Origin: Nonomuraea soli
Lineage (GTDB): Bacteria > Actinomycetota > Actinomycetes > Streptosporangiales > Streptosporangiaceae
Length of the DNA stretch: 64,000 bases
Assembly: GCF_013761175.1 (NCBI RefSeq)
Contig: NZ_JACDUR010000004.1
Location: 682,001 to 746,000 of the forward strand
Direction of reading: 5' to 3'
Shown in pieces: positions 62,025 through 64,000 of this stretch. Every line of letters begins with the position of its first letter. The first letter of the stretch is position 1. The notes below the pieces were generated by a model that was not told where the DNA came from, did not search any database, and was given only the letters and a program-made list of their open reading frames with translations. Position numbers and translations under genes: made by a program.

Positions 62025-62752
62025 AGACCGACGCCCTGCACGCCGTACGGCTGGCCAGGACCGACCTGAAGCTGCTCGGCCGCAACTACGTCGCGCTGTT
62101 CAACGTGATGGTCCTGCCGCTGCTGTTCGGTTTCCTCTACCTGCAGATGACGGAGGACCCGACGTTCGTACTGTCGGGCATGCCGGGCATCCTGCTGATC
62201 TTCACGGCCTTCCTGAACCTGGTCAACACCTTCACCGCCCGCCGTGAGGAGCTGGTTCTCAAGCGGCTGCGCGGTGGCCAGAGCTCGGCGGCGGCCATCT
62301 TCGGCGGGGCCGGTCTCGGCGCCCTGGCGGTCTTCGTCTTCCAGGTCGTGCTGCTGATCGTGCTGACCAACCGCTACGCGGGAGCCCTGCCCACCAACCC
62401 GGTGCCGATGATCGTCGGCGGCCTGCTCGGTGTGGCCGTCTTCGCCCTGCTGGCCGCGGCCTTCTCGGGCATCACACCGAGCGCCGAGATGGCGCAGCTG
62501 ACCCCGATGCCGGTGCTGATCGTCCTGATGTTCGCCGCGCCGCTGGCCTGGCCGCTGGACCAGATGCCCGCCGCGCTGGAGATCGTCTCCCGTGTCCTGC
62601 CGGTCACCCCGGTGATGGAGTTGATGCGGGCGGGCTACTACGGTGCATCTCTGGGTGAAATGTCGGTTTATGTCGCCACGCTGCTGGGCTGGGTGGCCGT
62701 CAGCGCGCTGCTCGTCAAGCTGTTCTTCCGCTGGGACCCCCGGCACAACTGA
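62021..62752 (+). CDS. ABC-2 type transporter permease
   Basis: A 243-residue membrane protein with six helices (about 25-42, 50-70, 95-120, 130-152, 160-180 and 215-235) and the ABC-2 hallmark region TPVMELMRAGYYGASLG near the end. GTG 62021 overlaps the ATPase stop (GTGA) and has AAGGAGG upstream. It is the partner of the ATPase at 61116. Confidence 0.9.
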   Translation: MKTDALHAVRLARTDLKLLGRNYVALFNVMVLPLLFGFLYLQMTEDPTFVLSGMPGILLIFTAFLNLVNTFTARREELVLKRLRGGQSSAAAIFGGAGLGALAVFVFQVVLLIVLTNRYAGALPTNPVPMIVGGLLGVAVFALLAAAFSGITPSAEMAQLTPMPVLIVLMFAAPLAWPLDQMPAALEIVSRVLPVTPVMELMRAGYYGASLGEMSVYVATLLGWVAVSALLVKLFFRWDPRHN

Positions 62753-62765
62753 GAAGGAACCCCCG

Positions 62766-63644
62766 ATGCTGGAGATAACCGGACTGCGCAAGCAGTTCCC
62801 TGGTGGCAAGGTCGCGCTCGACGGCGTGGGCTTCGAGGTACGGCCGGGCGAGCTGTACGGCTTCGTCGGCGCCAACGGAGCCGGCAAGACCACCACGATG
62901 CGGATCGTCATGGGCGTGCTGCTGTCCGACGCCGGCCAGGTGAGCTGGCAGGGCAGGCCGCTCGACGCCGACACCCGCAAGCGGATCGGCTACATGCCCG
63001 AAGAGCGCGGCCTCTACCAGAAGATGCGCGTGGCCGAGCAGATCGAGTACTTCGGCCAGCTGCACGGCATGAGCGCCGCGGCCGCCCGCACGGCCACGAA
63101 CGACCTGCTGGAGCGCCTGACCCTGACCGAGCGCAGGAACGACGCGGTCGAGGCGCTGTCGCTGGGCAACCAGCAGCGTGTGCAGCTCGCCGTGGCCCTG
63201 GTGCACGATCCCGAGCTGCTCATCCTCGACGAGCCCTTCTCCGGGCTCGACCCGATCGCGGTCGAGGCCCTTTCGACGGTGTTGCAGGAGCGGGCCAGGG
63301 GCGGCGTGCCCGTGCTCTTCTCCAGCCACCAGCTTGAGCTCGTCGAGCGCCTGTGCGACGCGGTCGGCATCATCTCGGCCGGGCGCATGGTCGCCACCGG
63401 GAGCGTCGAGACCCTGCAGGCCGCGGCCGGCCGGGCCCTGAAGGTCGTCGTACGGGGCGCCGAGCCGGGCTGGGCCGACGGCCTGCCCGGCGAGCTGGCC
63501 GTGCAGGGCGACCGTCATGTCCTGGTCACCAGCGGGGGCGACGACCAGGAGATCCTTCGCAGGGCCGTCAAGTCGGGCCACGTCGAGCACTTCGGCTTCG
63601 AGCGGGCCTCTCTCACCGAGATCTTCAAGGAGGCCGTGGCATGA
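62766..63644 (+). CDS. ABC transporter ATP-binding protein (NatA-like)
   Basis: A 292-residue ATPase of the NatA/YhaQ type. P-loop is GANGAGKTTT near 40, the signature is LSLGNQQRVQLAVAL, a variant with Leu-Gly-Asn in place of Ser-Gly-Gly-Gln, Walker B is LLILDEPFSGLDP and the H-loop is LFSSHQLELVERLCD. The C-terminal 80 residues form the regulatory domain, ending SLTEIFKEAVA. Its stop overlaps the permease start at 63641. It differs from the preceding exporter and would pair with a NatB-type permease. Confidence 0.92.
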   Translation: MLEITGLRKQFPGGKVALDGVGFEVRPGELYGFVGANGAGKTTTMRIVMGVLLSDAGQVSWQGRPLDADTRKRIGYMPEERGLYQKMRVAEQIEYFGQLHGMSAAAARTATNDLLERLTLTERRNDAVEALSLGNQQRVQLAVALVHDPELLILDEPFSGLDPIAVEALSTVLQERARGGVPVLFSSHQLELVERLCDAVGIISAGRMVATGSVETLQAAAGRALKVVVRGAEPGWADGLPGELAVQGDRHVLVTSGGDDQEILRRAVKSGHVEHFGFERASLTEIFKEAVA

Positions 63645-64000
63645 GCGCCGTGTGGTTGGTGGCCAAGCGGGAGATCGTCACCACGGTCAGGACCAGGTCC
63701 TTCATCATCGGCCTGATCGTCACCGCCGTGGTGGTCGGCGTGGTGGCCTTCCTTCCCAAGTTCTTCGACGGACCGGACAAGTACACGATCGGCCTGGTCA
63801 ACTCCCAGGAGCTGCCGCTCAAGCAGGCGCTGCCCGAGGCGGAGTTCACCTTCAAGACCTTCCAGGACCGCGCCGCCGCCACCAAGGCCGTGCTCGACGG
63901 CGACCTGGACGCCGCGCTGGTCGACGGGACGACGGTGCTCACCGACGGTCAGATCGAGACCGAGCTCGGCGTGCTGATGCAGAGCGTCAACCGCGAGGTG
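63641..64000 (+). CDS. ABC transporter permease, NatB-like, partial
   Basis: The first 120 codons of a NatB/ABC-2-type permease. The N-terminus MSAVWLVAKREIVTTVRTRSF is followed by a long first helix (IIGLIVTAVVVGVVAFLPKFF) and the start of a large extracytoplasmic domain (KYTIGLVNSQELPLKQALPE). This is the layout of Na+-exporter NatB proteins. It overlaps the ATPase gene by four bases. The rest lies beyond the right edge. Confidence 0.88.
   Translation, partial: MSAVWLVAKREIVTTVRTRSFIIGLIVTAVVVGVVAFLPKFFDGPDKYTIGLVNSQELPLKQALPEAEFTFKTFQDRAAATKAVLDGDLDAALVDGTTVLTDGQIETELGVLMQSVNREV

Overview
The window is chromosomal DNA from a high-GC, mycelial-type actinomycete. The evidence is very GC-rich third codon positions, frequent GTG/TTG starts, several apparently leaderless mRNAs, a long Arg/Asp-rich insertion in Rho, MmpL-free ABC-type export systems, an NrtL (ArgS-like) gene next to lysA, and the order lysA-hom ... 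thrC-thrB-rho-rpmE-prfA-prmC-sua5-glyA-wecA-atpIBEFHAGDC-DUF2550. The style fits Streptosporangiales (Nonomuraea/Streptosporangium-like), but the genus is an inference. No rRNA, tRNA, CRISPR array, transposase or phage gene was seen.

Layout. 1-2.3 kb: two tandem solute-binding lipoproteins (minus strand, the first cut by the window edge). 2.4-6.0 kb: PadR regulator, MacB/LolD-type ATPase and FtsX permease. 5.9-9.3 kb: a DrrAB-type exporter divergent from a DesKR-like two-component pair. 9.3-11 kb: trehalose synthase. 11.2-16.5 kb: an asparagine-synthase-like protein divergent from a CgeB/GT-like protein and a TPR protein. 16.5-19.9 kb: nrtL-lysA-hom, closed by a strong terminator. 20-35.8 kb: an accessory block lying between hom and thrC: secreted AA10 lytic polysaccharide monooxygenase, an OmpR-type two-component pair, a small secreted protein, then a surface-glycan-like island with six family-2 glycosyltransferases, a membrane/coiled-coil protein and a double-FHA ABC exporter. 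36-40.7 kb: thrC, thrB (with a striking low-complexity insertion) and rho. 41-44.4 kb: another NarL-type two-component pair and a secreted protein. 44.6-47.5 kb: rpmE, prfA, prmC, sua5. 47.5-49.6 kb: two WXG100-like genes of unknown role. 49.6-60.4 kb: glyA, wecA, the complete F1Fo ATP synthase operon and DUF2550. 60.4-64 kb: a cobalamin adenosyltransferase and two ABC exporter gene pairs, the last cut by the window edge.

How the parts work together. The housekeeping core joins aspartate-family amino acid synthesis (lysA, hom, thrC, thrB), transcription and translation termination (rho, prfA, prmC), envelope priming (wecA) and energy (atp). The most interesting part is the 23.7-35.8 kb island. 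A tight five-gene operon couples a small membrane coiled-coil protein and three glycosyltransferases directly to an FHA-FHA-ABCG-type exporter (Rv1747-like architecture). A divergent operon carries a second copy of the same glycosyltransferase pair. Four of the glycosyltransferases are paralogues with a shared N-terminal signature, an inactive-looking second GT fold and a basic, probably membrane-binding C-terminus. Together this looks like an undescribed, phospho-signal-gated surface glycan assembly and export module; that functional reading is inference. Several minisatellite-type repeats, a shared ATGACA-NN-TGTCAT palindrome upstream of two paralogous exporters, and three convergent gene pairs sharing a CTAG stop are further patterns worth checking.
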